NCBI RefSeq assembly: GCF_018687075.1 | Contig: NZ_CP061285.1 | Coordinates: forward strand, 930,001 to 994,000 | Source: Polynucleobacter sp. MWH-UH35A | GTDB taxonomy: Bacteria; Pseudomonadota; Gammaproteobacteria; Burkholderiales; Burkholderiaceae | DNA length: 64,000 nt | Direction of reading: 5' to 3' | In this document: piece by piece, positions 27,796 through 37,816 of the stretch | How positions within the stretch are numbered: position 1 is the stretch's first letter | How the letters are laid out: every line of letters begins with the position of its first letter | The notes under the pieces: generated by a model | What the model saw: the letters and a program-made list of their open reading frames with translations, nothing else | Databases searched by the model: none | Told to the model about the DNA's origin: nothing | Position numbers and translations under genes: made by a program

Positions 27796-28701
27796 TTAGA
27801 CTGGCTTTGGGGTGAAAAAATCATTTACTTCTGCCAGCAATCGCTCCGGTATCTCCTCGGGTATGTAGTGCCCGCTTGGCACAGACCCTCCTCTGACATC
27901 AGTTGCAACCTGCTTCCAATCGTCTATTGGCTTAAAGCATTTGTTCACTAAGCCATGTTCACCCCATAAAACTTTAAGGGGCATGCTCAGCTTTTTTCCT
28001 GCAGTACGATCCGCACGGTCATGATCAAGATCAATAGAGGCAGCCGCACGATAGTCTTCGCACATTGCATGCATGCCTTGCGGATCACTTGCGCCAGCCA
28101 AGTACTCGGCCCAACGATCTGGTGAAAATATCCCCGTTCCTGCATGGCGACCCATGTGATTCTTGAGCCAATATTCTGGATTTGCCCCAATCATGGTTTC
28201 TGGAACTGGTTCTGGCTGAATTAAAAAGAACCAATGCCAATAACCCTTGGCAAATTCCATGGTGGTGTTGTCATACATTGTTAAGGTTGGAGAAATATCC
28301 AGAACCATTAAACGCAATACGCTGTCCGGAAAATCCATTGCCAATCGATGAGAGACCCTCCCCCCTCTATCATGACCAAGCAAAAAGAATTGATTAAAGC
28401 CCAAGCTCTTCATTAAGGCATGCTGATCTGCTGCCATGGCTCGTTTTGAGTAAGTGGAGTGATCAGACTTTCCGTGGGGTTTTGAGGATTGCCCATAACC
28501 ACGAAGATCCGCAGCGACCACTGTAAAGTGCTTTGCCAGCTCTGGCGCTACCTGACTCCAGATTGCCTTAGTTTGCGGAAAACCATGCAATAACAATAAA
28601 GGCGGGCCATTGCCGCCAATGAGATACGAAATCTCAATTTGCCCGTCATCCGATGGGACGCTCGCTGTATTTTCTTTAAAGCCTGGAAAGGTAACGGGCA
28701 T
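27796..28701 (-). CDS. Fluoroacetate-dehalogenase-type alpha/beta-hydrolase
   Basis: The 301-residue protein carries every residue associated with fluoroacetate dehalogenase (RPA1163 type): nucleophile Asp111 with Arg112 and Arg115 (GHDRGGRV), Asp135, the halide pocket His156-Trp157 (YWHWFF), Tyr217 (CEDYRA) and general-base His278 (PSGHYI). Spacing agrees to within a few residues with that enzyme's known numbering. Predicted role is hydrolytic dehalogenation of a haloacetate, cytoplasmic. A plain epoxide hydrolase would lack the Arg pair and His-Trp pocket. No halide exporter or transport gene is nearby. Activity is inferred, not shown. Confidence 0.85.
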   Translation of the reverse strand: MPVTFPGFKENTASVPSDDGQIEISYLIGGNGPPLLLLHGFPQTKAIWSQVAPELAKHFTVVAADLRGYGQSSKPHGKSDHSTYSKRAMAADQHALMKSLGFNQFFLLGHDRGGRVSHRLAMDFPDSVLRLMVLDISPTLTMYDNTTMEFAKGYWHWFFLIQPEPVPETMIGANPEYWLKNHMGRHAGTGIFSPDRWAEYLAGASDPQGMHAMCEDYRAAASIDLDHDRADRTAGKKLSMPLKVLWGEHGLVNKCFKPIDDWKQVATDVRGGSVPSGHYIPEEIPERLLAEVNDFFTPKPV

Positions 28702-28754
28702 TATTCATCCAAAAAAGAGAGCCCCCCTTATGGGGAGAAGTTTCATAAAGAAAC

Positions 28755-29438
28755 TTATTTTCCAGTTGGCGTTGGATTGGCTGATGTTTCCATTGCAGTT
28801 CTGACTACCTTCTTGGCCATTGCAATAAAGGAGTCTGCCGATCCAGAGCTAGTCCTGAAAGATTCGCCCTGAACAGTGATTAAGCCTTCACCCAGTAGCT
28901 GTTTAGATTGACTGTCAGTAATCTTGCTTTCAACAAGTAGTGCTGGGGTTTTTGAGTTCACACCACCCGCATAAGCAGCAGCATTCATGGCTAAGCCAAT
29001 GGGCGTGAAATTCCATGGTTGTAGACTGTCAGTTGAACTCTCTGCCCCTGTAATGCCAACAGAGATACGAGCGACGCCAGGACCTGGCTGATTAACAATG
29101 CGGATATTTCCGCGCGCATTAACTGCCTCAACCATGGAGGCTTGTAATGCCGCCTTTGCTTTATTGATTACATCAATACTGACATCTTTAGTGGCGCTTT
29201 GATTTAAATAAATTGGATCAAGAATGACTGCAGTGTAAGCCCCAGGATTTACCCCAGAAATACGATATCGCCAAACTCGTGTGTCTTTATCGCTTGTAGC
29301 CATCGGCACTAACAGGTTGTAGTCAGGCAAAAATCCTGATCTAGGCATAGACTCTGTCGCTAATTTTGGTGCATTACTACAAGCAGCTAAGATGATGGCC
29401 GAGGTAATTATGGCCAGCAAAACATTCATTTTTTTCAT
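28755..29438 (-). CDS. DUF3313-type lipoprotein
   Basis: The 227-residue product starts MKKMNVLLAIITSAIILAAC, with a lipobox LAAC and lipidated Cys20. The mature part follows the DUF3313 pattern, with SGFLPDYNLL near residue 35, a segment on IRIVNQPGPGVARISVGITG and a final helix. It is predicted to be an outer- or inner-membrane-anchored periplasmic lipoprotein of unknown function. The last segment overlaps no other gene. Upstream, 65 bp separate it from another lipoprotein gene on the same strand. Confidence 0.85.
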   Translation of the reverse strand: MKKMNVLLAIITSAIILAACSNAPKLATESMPRSGFLPDYNLLVPMATSDKDTRVWRYRISGVNPGAYTAVILDPIYLNQSATKDVSIDVINKAKAALQASMVEAVNARGNIRIVNQPGPGVARISVGITGAESSTDSLQPWNFTPIGLAMNAAAYAGGVNSKTPALLVESKITDSQSKQLLGEGLITVQGESFRTSSGSADSFIAMAKKVVRTAMETSANPTPTGK

Positions 29439-29503
29439 AGCAATTCCAGTTAATTAAATGAAATACTCAAAGATTGGTTCATAAACATCATACCCAGATC
29501 TCA

Positions 29504-29872
29504 TTAATCTGGTGCTGGGCATGGCAAGGTCCCACCCGTCTTTTTATGTATCTGTGGTTTGCAGTCCGTCTGCGTAGAAATAGTTTTGCCGGGTTCAGTA
29601 GGTACGGCGGCTGTAGCAACACTTGATGGAGATTGAAGTGGAGTGCTCGATGTCGCTGTTGCAGGAGTTGGCTTAGCTGGCGCAAGACCTACCTCTCGAT
29701 AAAACGATTTCTCTGATCCAGGGCACGGCATTAAAACCCCTGTTTTGGGATTAATGACATCTTTACATTGAGGATTGGCCTCTAGTCGGGCCTCCAATTT
29801 AGCGACAGAGCATGCGCACAATAAGCATGTGATAACAATTGCAAGTGAAGTCTTGATTAAACCAGTATTCAT
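29504..29872 (-). CDS. Small lipoprotein with duplicated Cys-KTG-PCP motif
   Basis: The 122-residue product has a lipobox (LLCAC, lipidated Cys21) and two copies of a 16-residue motif with identical spacing: Cys36, KTG 43-45, PCP 49-51, and Cys104, KTG 111-113, PCP 117-119. A Pro/Ala/Thr/Ser-rich linker (about 66-98) lies between them. Each copy reads Cys-x6-KTG-x3-PCP. The paired cysteines could form disulfides in the periplasm. I do not recognise the family, and the function is unknown. Confidence 0.8.
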   Translation of the reverse strand: MNTGLIKTSLAIVITCLLCACSVAKLEARLEANPQCKDVINPKTGVLMPCPGSEKSFYREVGLAPAKPTPATATSSTPLQSPSSVATAAVPTEPGKTISTQTDCKPQIHKKTGGTLPCPAPD

Positions 29873-29949
29873 GAATCCATTCTAAGTCACAACAGGGATT
29901 GAGCATTCATAGCTTGCTGCATGTTGGAGCACAGAAATTGAGCGGTAGG

Positions 29950-30026
<77 letters not shown>

Positions 30027-30062
30027 TGAGTACTGGGACTGAAAACGTAATACAAGAGAAAG

Positions 30063-30139
30063 TGGTCGGAGTACAAGGATTCGAACCTTGGACCCCCTGC
30101 TCCCAAAGCAGGTGCGCTACCAGGCTGCGCTACACTCCG
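30063..30139 (-). tRNA. tRNA-Pro (anticodon TGG)
   Basis: Read on the minus strand the gene has acceptor CGGAGTG paired with TACTCCG, D arm TAGCGCAGCCTGGTAGCGC, anticodon stem CCTGC/GCAGG with loop TTTGGGA (anticodon TGG), discriminator A and encoded CCA. It lies 36 bp upstream of tRNA-Arg and is probably in the same transcript. Confidence 0.96.
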
Positions 30140-30150
30140 ACGGAATCGAT

Positions 30151-30180
30151 ATTCTACACCGAGAGGCCCATTGCAGGCAA
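30151..30180 (-). promoter_or_regulatory. Candidate promoter of the tRNA-Pro/tRNA-Arg transcript
   Basis: On the minus strand TTGCCT (30180-30175) and TAGAAT (30156-30151) are separated by 18 bp. The predicted start is a few bases before the tRNA-Pro 5' end at 30139. The fit to the consensus and position is good, though it rests on sequence inspection only. Confidence 0.6.
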
Positions 30181-30199
30181 ATCCTGTAAGATTCGTGCC

Positions 30200-30568
30200 A
30201 TGGTTGCCTATTTTTCAAGCAAATTTAAGAAGCAAATTTTTGCCGCTTTTACAGCAGCATTGTTGGTCTTTTGCTTGTTGGGAACTCATTGGATAGGTCT
30301 TTCTCACAGCATTTCGCATGCGGGCATGCAGGATTTATCTCTGGAGATCGGCAAGTCAAACACTTCAGATAAGAGTTTGAGTCACAGCTCGGATGTATGC
30401 CATTTATTTGATGCACTATCTCTAGCAGGTTTTATTCCTAGTGCTCTATCGACATCCAACACCGACCAACAAAGCACATTAGCCCAGTCTAATGTGAATT
30501 ATGCGTTTTTAAGAAATTTATTCAGTAGCGCCTATCAGTCACGCGCACCCCCTACCATCATCCTTTAA
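30200..30568 (+). CDS. DUF2946-like exported or membrane protein, partner of the ZnuD-like receptor
   Basis: The 122-residue protein starts at the ATG at 30200. An open frame continues upstream to 30026 but that part only reads through the antisense of tRNA-Pro and is not coding. The product has an N-terminal hydrophobic segment (about 14-33), then a His/Ser-rich GTHWIGLSHSISHAG stretch and CHLFDALSLAGF near residues 74-85. This is a pattern seen in DUF2946 proteins, which commonly sit next to metal-regulated TonB receptors. No ribosome binding site is visible, and a TAAGAT lies 7 nt upstream of the ATG. A metal-binding role is inferred from the His/Cys content. Confidence 0.65.
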   Translation: MVAYFSSKFKKQIFAAFTAALLVFCLLGTHWIGLSHSISHAGMQDLSLEIGKSNTSDKSLSHSSDVCHLFDALSLAGFIPSALSTSNTDQQSTLAQSNVNYAFLRNLFSSAYQSRAPPTIIL

Positions 30569-30628
30569 AACATAGTGCTCTGTTGAGCAATCACGTTTTG
30601 ACTTATCACCAGCTCTTGGTGAACTTGG

Positions 30629-32725
30629 ATGATTATGAATTACTGCTTTAAAAAATTTACTCGCCTATCGCTATTAGCATTGGTCTTGCTGACGCTAATA
30701 GGCAAAGCGCACTCTCAAAGTCAAACGGACGCTTTGCCGCAACTAGATGTCACCGGAGTTCGTGAAAACGGCCAAGGATTCTTATCGCCCAACAAAGTAT
30801 TGGCTGGTGATGAACTTCAAAATAAGCTGTCAGGAACTCTTGGAGCAACTCTGGCTAATGAATTAGGTGTCGCAGCTACAGGCTATGGCGCTGGATCTTC
30901 AAGGCCGGTCATTCGGGGTTTAGATGGCGCTCGGGTTCAAATCCTTCAAAATGGATTATCGGTTGGAGATGTTTCGAGCATATCTCCAGATCATGCTGTC
31001 GCAAGCCCTATGCAAAACCTGCATCAAATCGAAATCCTGCGCGGCGCCTCTGCGCTTTTGTATGGATCGGGGTCAAGCGGAGGATTAGTGAACGTTGTAA
31101 ATGATCGGATTGTGACGTCTTTGCCGGATACCGTTTCTGGCGCAATAAATACTAGTTATGAAACCGTTAATCAAGGCAAGACTGCGAATATTGAACTAGA
31201 TGCCCCTGCTGGTCCTCTGGCCTTACATTTTGATTCCGCCATCAGTAATTCAAACAACTATCGCATTCCAGGATATGCAGAGCAAGGCGGTCCAAATGCC
31301 GGGTGGTCCATCAATCCTGGTGAACCGGTAAACGTACCCTATAGCGGTAAATTGCCTTTCTCATTTAGCAATCAAAATAGTATGGGCTTGGGTGCTAGCT
31401 ACATTCGTACGGATGGTTATACCGGCGTTTCGATGGAACGCATGAATCATAACTACGGCATTCCTACATCTGAAGGTGGTTTTATTCAGCAGTCACAAAA
31501 TCGCTATGATCTAGCCCATCAGACCAATGATCCATTTGATGGCTTTAGTTCTGTCAAAATTAGCGCTGCCAACACAAATTACCAACATACTGAATTTACC
31601 AATAATGGTGTTGCCTCTACCCAATGGAATAACACGGCCACTGAAGCTCGCTTAGAGCTGGCCCATAAGGAATTGTTTGGATCCAAAGGAATATTAGGAG
31701 CCCAAATAACCGGTTCAACCCTTAATGCGGTGGATCTATCCACCAATAATTACGCCATTGTGCCGCAGACGAAGTCAAATTCAACCGCCCTGTTCTTGGT
31801 TGAAGAAGGTCGATATGGTCCACTAAAGACCAATCTGGGAGTGCGGTACAACTATGCCACTCAAAATCCAAACTCCGGAACGCAGTTTCCGAGTCCCGCC
31901 AGTCAAGAGATTGTGCCAAATTCATATGGACCGCCATCTCTTCAAAGTCGCCAATTTAATTTAATGTCATATTCCGCCGGTGGGATGCTGGATGTGGAAA
32001 AAGGATATGGGCTTGGACTTACTTACACTGTTTCTCAACGAGCCCCATCAGCTCAAGAGCTGTATTCCTATGGACCACATGATTCAACCGCGACCTTTGA
32101 TATTGGTAACTCGAACTTAGGTATTGAAACATCCCATAACCTTGAACTCAGTTTTCAAAAGACACTCGGGCTCATACGTAGTAAGGCTAGTATCTATAAA
32201 AACCAATTTACCAATTTCATTTATGGTTTTTATACAGGCGCCTACAGTCAGGCTAATGAAAATTTTTCAGTTGTTCAAGCATCGCAAGCAAATGCATCTA
32301 TTCAGGGTGCTGAAGCAGAGCTAAGTTATAACCTTAATGAGACTGGTGTTGGTGGACGCCTATTTGGCGATGTCTCACAAGGTACATTTACTGCTGGAGG
32401 CAATCTTCCTATGCAACCGGCACCGCGTATTGGCGCTGATTTATCGTATCAACGTAATGGCTGGTTAGCAGGCGCCAGCTATATATATAGTTATCAACAA
32501 AATAAGTTAGCCAGTTGGGAAATCGGGCCAACGCCAAGTTATAACCTGGTCAACGCCAATCTCTCGTATACGGAACGCATTGGCAAAGTCAATTGGACGG
32601 GATACTTAGTTCTGAAGAACTTGCTAAATGAAGAAATCCGCTACGCTACATCCCCTATGGCAGTGAGATTGTATGCGCCACAACCAGGAAGAAGTCTTAT
32701 GGTAGGTGTAAGAGCAGCGTTTTAA
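30629..32725 (+). CDS. TonB-dependent outer-membrane receptor, ZnuD-like
   Basis: The 698-residue protein has a signal peptide (about 1-30), a plug domain (about 38-165) with SRPVIRGLDGARVQILQNG and DVSSISPDHAVA, and a 22-strand-type barrel ending in aromatic Phe. Several parts match Neisseria ZnuD: SPDHA in the plug, QRAPSAQELYSYGPH, NFIYGFYTG, QNKLASWE and KNLLNEEIRYATS. This suggests import of zinc or a related metal complex across the outer membrane. Unlike ZnuD it lacks a His-rich loop; its histidines are scattered. A CACCA/TGGTG hairpin covers 30607-30621 just before the start. A Zur box was not found. Confidence 0.85.
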   Translation: MIMNYCFKKFTRLSLLALVLLTLIGKAHSQSQTDALPQLDVTGVRENGQGFLSPNKVLAGDELQNKLSGTLGATLANELGVAATGYGAGSSRPVIRGLDGARVQILQNGLSVGDVSSISPDHAVASPMQNLHQIEILRGASALLYGSGSSGGLVNVVNDRIVTSLPDTVSGAINTSYETVNQGKTANIELDAPAGPLALHFDSAISNSNNYRIPGYAEQGGPNAGWSINPGEPVNVPYSGKLPFSFSNQNSMGLGASYIRTDGYTGVSMERMNHNYGIPTSEGGFIQQSQNRYDLAHQTNDPFDGFSSVKISAANTNYQHTEFTNNGVASTQWNNTATEARLELAHKELFGSKGILGAQITGSTLNAVDLSTNNYAIVPQTKSNSTALFLVEEGRYGPLKTNLGVRYNYATQNPNSGTQFPSPASQEIVPNSYGPPSLQSRQFNLMSYSAGGMLDVEKGYGLGLTYTVSQRAPSAQELYSYGPHDSTATFDIGNSNLGIETSHNLELSFQKTLGLIRSKASIYKNQFTNFIYGFYTGAYSQANENFSVVQASQANASIQGAEAELSYNLNETGVGGRLFGDVSQGTFTAGGNLPMQPAPRIGADLSYQRNGWLAGASYIYSYQQNKLASWEIGPTPSYNLVNANLSYTERIGKVNWTGYLVLKNLLNEEIRYATSPMAVRLYAPQPGRSLMVGVRAAF

Positions 32726-32729
32726 ACTA

Positions 32730-34073
32730 CTATGCTGTTGGCACTAAATCGGCAATGCTTTTAGCTGCGCTCATTGCAACATCTGCATTCTTAGTCTCAA
32801 CCATTACTCGCAATAATGGCTCTGTGCCAGAGGCACGTATTAACAATCTACCAATATTTTTTAGATCAGACTCAACTTTGGTGATTTGTTTTTTTAAATT
32901 CTCGTCAGACTTCCAGTCATAACCAGGCTTAAATTTAATGTTCAATAGGACCTGTGGGTAGACTTTGACAGTGTCGAGCAGTTGGGCAAGACCCAGTTTA
33001 TTTTGACTCATTGCAGCCAGAACCTGGAGGGCTGCAATAGTTCCATCGCCAGTCGTATGTTGGTCAAGACAAAGCAAATGCCCAGAACCCTCACCACCAA
33101 TGATCCAGCCCTTCTGTTTTAGCAACTCTAGAACATAGCGATCGCCAACATTAGCACGCTCAAAACCTATTCCCAGGTCTTTGATGGCATTCTCAATCGC
33201 AAGATTGGTCATTAATGTACCGATAACACCACCCAATTTCTGACCACGATCTAGACGATCTTTGGCTAGTACATAAAGTAGCTCATCACCATTAAATAAT
33301 CTGCCAGAGGCATCAACCATTTGCAGACGATCTGCATCGCCATCTAGGGCAATACCCAGATCAGCCTTAACCTCTTTCACTTTGGCAATTAAAGCTGCAG
33401 GCGCAGTTGCACCGCAACCCTCATTGATATTGCGTCCATCTGGATTAACGCCAATAGAAATGACCTCAGCACCTAACTCATGGAAAACATGTGGGGCCGT
33501 GTGATAAGCGGCACCATTAGCACAATCAACTACCAGTTTCAGACCTTTAAGGTTGAGCTCACCAGGAAATGTAGATTTACAAAACTCTATATAACGCCCT
33601 GCTGCATCATCTAATCGATAAGCCTTACCAAGTTCTTTTGAATTCACGCAGCCCATAGGCTTATCTAATTCTGCTTCGATTGCATATTCGAAATCATCCG
33701 AAAGCTTGTCGCCATTGGCTGAGAAAAATTTAATGCCGTTATCTTGATAAGGATTGTGTGATGCTGAGATCACTAAACCAGCAGACAAGCGCAATGCTTT
33801 AGTGAGATAGGCTACACCCGGTGTGGGTATGGGGCCGCAAAGCATGACATCCACACCAGCTGCGGCAAATCCAGCCTCTAATGCCGCCTCTAAAAGGTAG
33901 CCCGACACACGCGTATCTTTGCCAATGAGAATTTTGCAACGCTCACCTGGCTGCGCATCACGAGTAAGCACTTTGCCAGCGGCATAACCCAAGCGAGTCA
34001 TAAACTCAGGAACGATAGGAAATTGCCCTACCTCTCCACGGATTCCGTCTGTGCCAAAGTACTGTTTTTTCAT
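32730..34073 (-). CDS. glmM: Phosphoglucosamine mutase
   Basis: GlmM converts glucosamine-6-phosphate to glucosamine-1-phosphate for UDP-GlcNAc synthesis. The 447-residue protein starts [15 protein letters not shown], has the active-site phosphoserine in SASHNP (Ser105), the metal site [14 protein letters not shown] and the sugar-phosphate site [14 protein letters not shown]. It is the last gene of rlmE-ftsH-folP-glmM; its start is 17 bp after the folP stop. Confidence 0.97.
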   Translation of the reverse strand: MKKQYFGTDGIRGEVGQFPIVPEFMTRLGYAAGKVLTRDAQPGERCKILIGKDTRVSGYLLEAALEAGFAAAGVDVMLCGPIPTPGVAYLTKALRLSAGLVISASHNPYQDNGIKFFSANGDKLSDDFEYAIEAELDKPMGCVNSKELGKAYRLDDAAGRYIEFCKSTFPGELNLKGLKLVVDCANGAAYHTAPHVFHELGAEVISIGVNPDGRNINEGCGATAPAALIAKVKEVKADLGIALDGDADRLQMVDASGRLFNGDELLYVLAKDRLDRGQKLGGVIGTLMTNLAIENAIKDLGIGFERANVGDRYVLELLKQKGWIIGGEGSGHLLCLDQHTTGDGTIAALQVLAAMSQNKLGLAQLLDTVKVYPQVLLNIKFKPGYDWKSDENLKKQITKVESDLKNIGRLLIRASGTEPLLRVMVETKNADVAMSAAKSIADLVPTA

Positions 34074-34090
34074 GACTGTAATTATAAAAC

Positions 34091-34969
34091 TTAGACAGAG
34101 CCATCCAGCTGAATAGCTTCCCAGAGCTTTAAAGCATCTACCGTCTCGGCTACATCGTGCACTCGGATAATGTTGGCGCCTCTATCGGCGGCCATAATAG
34201 CCCCAGCAATGCTGGCAGCTACACGTTCATTCGTATCCTTACCTGTTATTTTGCCAATCATGGATTTGCGAGAGATGCCAGCCAAAACAGGAAGCCCTAA
34301 TGATGAAAATTCAGCAAAATTTGTCAACATATTCAGGTTGTGCTCCAGACTTTTACCAAAACCAAAGCCTGGATCAATAGCAATTCGATCGTTTGCAATA
34401 CCAGAAGAAGTTAAAAGGTCAGCACGACCCCTGAGAAACTGTTTTACTTCTGCAATCACATTGATGTATTCGGGATTGAATTGCATCGTTAAAGGGTCAC
34501 GTTGCATGTGCATCAGAACGATACCGCAATCATTACTCTCTAATACAGCTTCAACCGATCCGCTTTGGCGCAGAGCCCAAATATCATTCACGCAATCCAC
34601 GCCAGCATGCAATGCTTGTCGCATTGTTTCTGACTTGTAAGTATCGATTGAAAGTGGGACTCCGCAATCTTTGAGAGCCCCAATTACAGGCAACACCCTA
34701 TCAAGCTCTTCTTGGAGCTCTACAGGTTCGGCACCGGGTCTTGTTGATTCACCGCCGATATCAATGAGATCCACGCCATCTGCAAGCATACGCTCAGCTT
34801 GTGCAATTGCATCCTTTGGAGATCTAAATTTACCGCCATCGGAAAAGGAATCAGGCGTAGCATTCAGAATGCCCATAACAATTGGGCGTTTACGTTTATG
34901 AAAGTCAAAAAGAAAACGCCCACAACGCCAAGTTGCGGGCATTTCTTGCTGGCTTTGATAGTGCATCAA
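34091..34969 (-). CDS. folP: Dihydropteroate synthase
   Basis: FolP joins p-aminobenzoate to the pterin pyrophosphate in folate synthesis and is the sulfonamide target. The 292-residue TIM-barrel protein has [43 protein letters not shown] and the end motif [17 protein letters not shown]. It follows ftsH by 22 bp and precedes glmM, the standard order. Confidence 0.96.
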   Translation of the reverse strand: MMHYQSQQEMPATWRCGRFLFDFHKRKRPIVMGILNATPDSFSDGGKFRSPKDAIAQAERMLADGVDLIDIGGESTRPGAEPVELQEELDRVLPVIGALKDCGVPLSIDTYKSETMRQALHAGVDCVNDIWALRQSGSVEAVLESNDCGIVLMHMQRDPLTMQFNPEYINVIAEVKQFLRGRADLLTSSGIANDRIAIDPGFGFGKSLEHNLNMLTNFAEFSSLGLPVLAGISRKSMIGKITGKDTNERVAASIAGAIMAADRGANIIRVHDVAETVDALKLWEAIQLDGSV

Positions 34970-34991
34970 AGACTGGAGCTTGCTAGCTTAC

Positions 34992-36869
34992 TTAAGCTGT
35001 AGCAGGAGCACTACCCGCCGCAGGACCAGGTGTTCCTGCAGAATTACCAAACTGCGTTGCAGGCGGTGGTTTAGGTGACCGTGGAGGGCGACCTTCCATG
35101 ATGTCATTAATCTGATCAGCATCAATGGTTTCCCACTCGAGCAATGCTGCAACCATGGCCTCAACCTTATCGCGGTTTTGCTCTAAGATCGATTTCGCTA
35201 ATGCGTATTGACTATCAATCAGCATCCGAATTTCAGCATCCACTTTTTGCTGGGTGAGTTCAGAAACTGTTTTGGTGCTGTTGCGACCAAAAATACTCTC
35301 TGATTCGGTATCAACGTAAACCATGGTGCCTAAGCTATCACTCATGCCGTAACGAGTCACCATATCGCGAGCCATCTTGGTGGCACGTTCAAAGTCATTG
35401 GATGCGCCTGTACTCATGGAATGCAAGAAAACTTCTTCAGCAGCACGGCCGCCAAAAAGAATCGCTAATTCTTCTAACATGCGGTCTTTGTAAAGATTTA
35501 CGCGATCGAATTCTGGTAACTGCCATGTAACACCTAAAGCCATACCGCGAGGCATGATGGTGACCTTATGAACGGGGTCTGCCTTAGGAAGGACTTTAGC
35601 CACTACCGCATGACCAGACTCGTGATAAGCCGTATTACGGCGCTCCTCTTCACGCATTACAGCAGATTTGCGCTCAGGGCCCATATAGATCTTGTCTTTA
35701 GCATCTTCAAAGTCTTTCATATCTACCGAGCGCTTATTGCGACGTGCGGCAAATAAAGCAGCTTCATTGACTAAGTTAGCTAAATCAGCACCAGAGAACC
35801 CCGGTGTGCCGCGCGCCAAAACGGCAGCATTGACATCAGGGTCAATAGGCACTTTACGCATATGCACTTGCAGAATTTGCTCACGACCGCGGATATCAGG
35901 CAAACCAACATGAACTTGACGATCGAAACGACCGGGGCGGAGTAATGCTTTATCCAATACATCAGAGCGGTTAGTTGCAGCAACAACGATTACACCGCTA
36001 TTACTTTCAAAACCATCCATCTCAACTAACATTTGGTTCAATGTTTGTTCGCGCTCATCATTGCCACCACCCATACCGGCTCCGCGATGACGACCTACCG
36101 CATCGATTTCATCAATAAAAATGATGCAAGGAGAATTTTTCTTGGCATTTTCAAACATATCACGCACGCGTGAGGCGCCAACACCAACAAACATTTCTAC
36201 GAAATCAGAGCCTGAGATCGAAAAGAAAGGCACCTTGGCTTCGCCCGCAATCGCACGTGCCAGCAAGGTTTTACCAGTACCAGGAGGGCCTACAAGCAAT
36301 ACACCGTGTGGAATACGCCCACCAAGCTTTTGAAACTTTTGCGGATCTTTTAAGAAATCCACCAACTCAAATACTTCTTCCTTAGCTTCATCACATCCAG
36401 CAACATCTGCAAATGTAACGGTGTTGCTATTCTCATCAATCAGGCGAGCTTTCGATTTTCCAAAGGAAAATGCGCCGCCTTTACCACCACCCTGCATTTG
36501 GCGCATCATGAAAAACCAAAAACCAATAATTAACAATGTTGGCCCAAGATAGTACAGAGCAGAAACCAACATATTGGGTTCATCATCTGCTTTACCAGTA
36601 ACTTGAACTCCATATTTCATGAGGTCACCCACCATCCAGATATCACCTGGAGAGATGATGGAGTACTTATTACCATCGGCTGGTGTTACTTGTAAGGTGC
36701 GACCCTGTACATCAACTCGCTTAACTTTGCCGGCTTTGGCATCGTCCATAAATTGAGAATAGGTAACCTGTGCTTGATCCTTGGGCTTGTCAAACTGTTT
36801 AAAAACAGTGAAAAGTACCAAGCCCACAATGAGCCACACACCGATTTTCTGGAACATATTGCTGTTCAA
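34992..36869 (-). CDS. ftsH: ATP-dependent zinc metalloprotease FtsH
   Basis: FtsH is a membrane-bound AAA+ protease that degrades membrane and regulatory proteins. The 625-residue protein has two membrane segments (about 8-24 and 104-122), Walker A GPPGTGKT at 194-201, Walker [12 protein letters not shown], the second region of homology [13 protein letters not shown] and the zinc site HESGH near 417-421. The C-terminal tail is Pro/Ala/Gly-rich. It follows rlmE by 145 bp. A CTTGAAA at 36951-36945 resembles a heat-shock -35 element but lacks a matching -10. Confidence 0.97.
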   Translation of the reverse strand: MNSNMFQKIGVWLIVGLVLFTVFKQFDKPKDQAQVTYSQFMDDAKAGKVKRVDVQGRTLQVTPADGNKYSIISPGDIWMVGDLMKYGVQVTGKADDEPNMLVSALYYLGPTLLIIGFWFFMMRQMQGGGKGGAFSFGKSKARLIDENSNTVTFADVAGCDEAKEEVFELVDFLKDPQKFQKLGGRIPHGVLLVGPPGTGKTLLARAIAGEAKVPFFSISGSDFVEMFVGVGASRVRDMFENAKKNSPCIIFIDEIDAVGRHRGAGMGGGNDEREQTLNQMLVEMDGFESNSGVIVVAATNRSDVLDKALLRPGRFDRQVHVGLPDIRGREQILQVHMRKVPIDPDVNAAVLARGTPGFSGADLANLVNEAALFAARRNKRSVDMKDFEDAKDKIYMGPERKSAVMREEERRNTAYHESGHAVVAKVLPKADPVHKVTIMPRGMALGVTWQLPEFDRVNLYKDRMLEELAILFGGRAAEEVFLHSMSTGASNDFERATKMARDMVTRYGMSDSLGTMVYVDTESESIFGRNSTKTVSELTQQKVDAEIRMLIDSQYALAKSILEQNRDKVEAMVAALLEWETIDADQINDIMEGRPPRSPKPPPATQFGNSAGTPGPAAGSAPATA

Positions 36870-37014
36870 AATGAGTCCTTTTCTGGATTGAACCAGGAGT
36901 TAAAGCGAATCGCTACCTAAGTATTTGATTCTACTACCACCTTTTTTCAAGGGCTAATGGCATATATATTTAATAAACCCTTGATAAACGGGGGTTATTG
37001 AGCGTTTATGAGCC

Positions 37015-37689
37015 CTATTTTGGCTGCTTTAGGTTTCTACCTAGAAGGAAAATCTCTGAAGATCTGGCTCTGGATGCCTTAGGTTTCCTAGAGGCTACTG
37101 TTTTAAAGACCTTTTTAAAGGATTCAACAATCTGGCTGTAGCCACTACCGTTAAAGCACTTTATTAACAAGGCACCTTCAGGTTTTAAATGAGCAACAGC
37201 AAAATCAAGTGCAATTTCAGCCAAAAAAGCCATTCTGGCAGCATCGGCCACACCAACCCCAGATAAGTTTGGAGCCATATCAGATAGAACTAAATCAACC
37301 TTTCCGTCAGCCTCTTTTGGAAGAAGTGCCTCAAGCGCAGCCAGACCCTCATCCTCACGGAAATCGCCCTGAATAAAACTCACATCGGCGATATCTTCCA
37401 TGGGCAGAATATCAATAGCAATGATTTGCCCATCCGGTTTGCCGGATTCAATTTTGGGGTTACTTTTACCAAGCTCAGTTAAGCGATTCCGTGCGTACTG
37501 GGACCAGCTCCCTGGGGCACTCCCCAGGTCAACGATAGTCATGCCTGCTTTAATGAGATGATCTTGCTCGTCAATTTCACTGAGCTTGTAAACCGCCCTT
37601 GCGCGATAGCCCTCTTTCTGAGCCATCTTCACATAGGGATCGGTCAAATGATCCTGTAACCAACTTTTATTAAATTTATTCTTTGCCAC
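37015..37689 (-). CDS. rlmE: 23S rRNA 2'-O-methyltransferase RlmE (FtsJ)
   Basis: RlmE methylates U2552 of 23S rRNA late in 50S assembly. The 224-residue protein has the SAM motif [14 protein letters not shown] (about residues 53-66), the [12 protein letters not shown] segment with the catalytic Asp, and the lysine segment [10 protein letters not shown]; these fit the K-D-K-E tetrad of the family. It heads the ftsH-folP-glmM cluster and is divergent from yhbY, the conserved arrangement. Confidence 0.96.
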   Translation of the reverse strand: MAKNKFNKSWLQDHLTDPYVKMAQKEGYRARAVYKLSEIDEQDHLIKAGMTIVDLGSAPGSWSQYARNRLTELGKSNPKIESGKPDGQIIAIDILPMEDIADVSFIQGDFREDEGLAALEALLPKEADGKVDLVLSDMAPNLSGVGVADAARMAFLAEIALDFAVAHLKPEGALLIKCFNGSGYSQIVESFKKVFKTVASRKPKASRARSSEIFLLGRNLKQPK

Positions 37690-37816
37690 AACTTACCCAC
37701 TTTCGGGTTCTATTTTCCTAGTTTCCGCCTTCTAAAGCAAAAGGAATTCAAGGGAAAAATCGTTAAATTCATCCCAATAAGCTCATTTTGATAGTGAATG
37801 CTCTATCATCGACCCC

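Noticed and set aside
30140..30628. Zur-type palindrome near the ZnuD-like pair
   Set aside because: I looked for an AT-rich GTTATA/TATAAC-type palindrome in the gaps before both genes and saw none.
34170..34640. A 156-codon open frame on the plus strand opposite folP
   Set aside because: It lies antisense within folP, has no ribosome binding site and its predicted peptide has no domain character; folP is a clear gene with full motifs.
36945..36951. CTTGAAA upstream of ftsH as a heat-shock (sigma-32) promoter
   Set aside because: The -35-like box matches, and ftsH is heat-regulated in E. coli, but no CCCCAT-type -10 is found at 13-15 bp, so I do not call a promoter.
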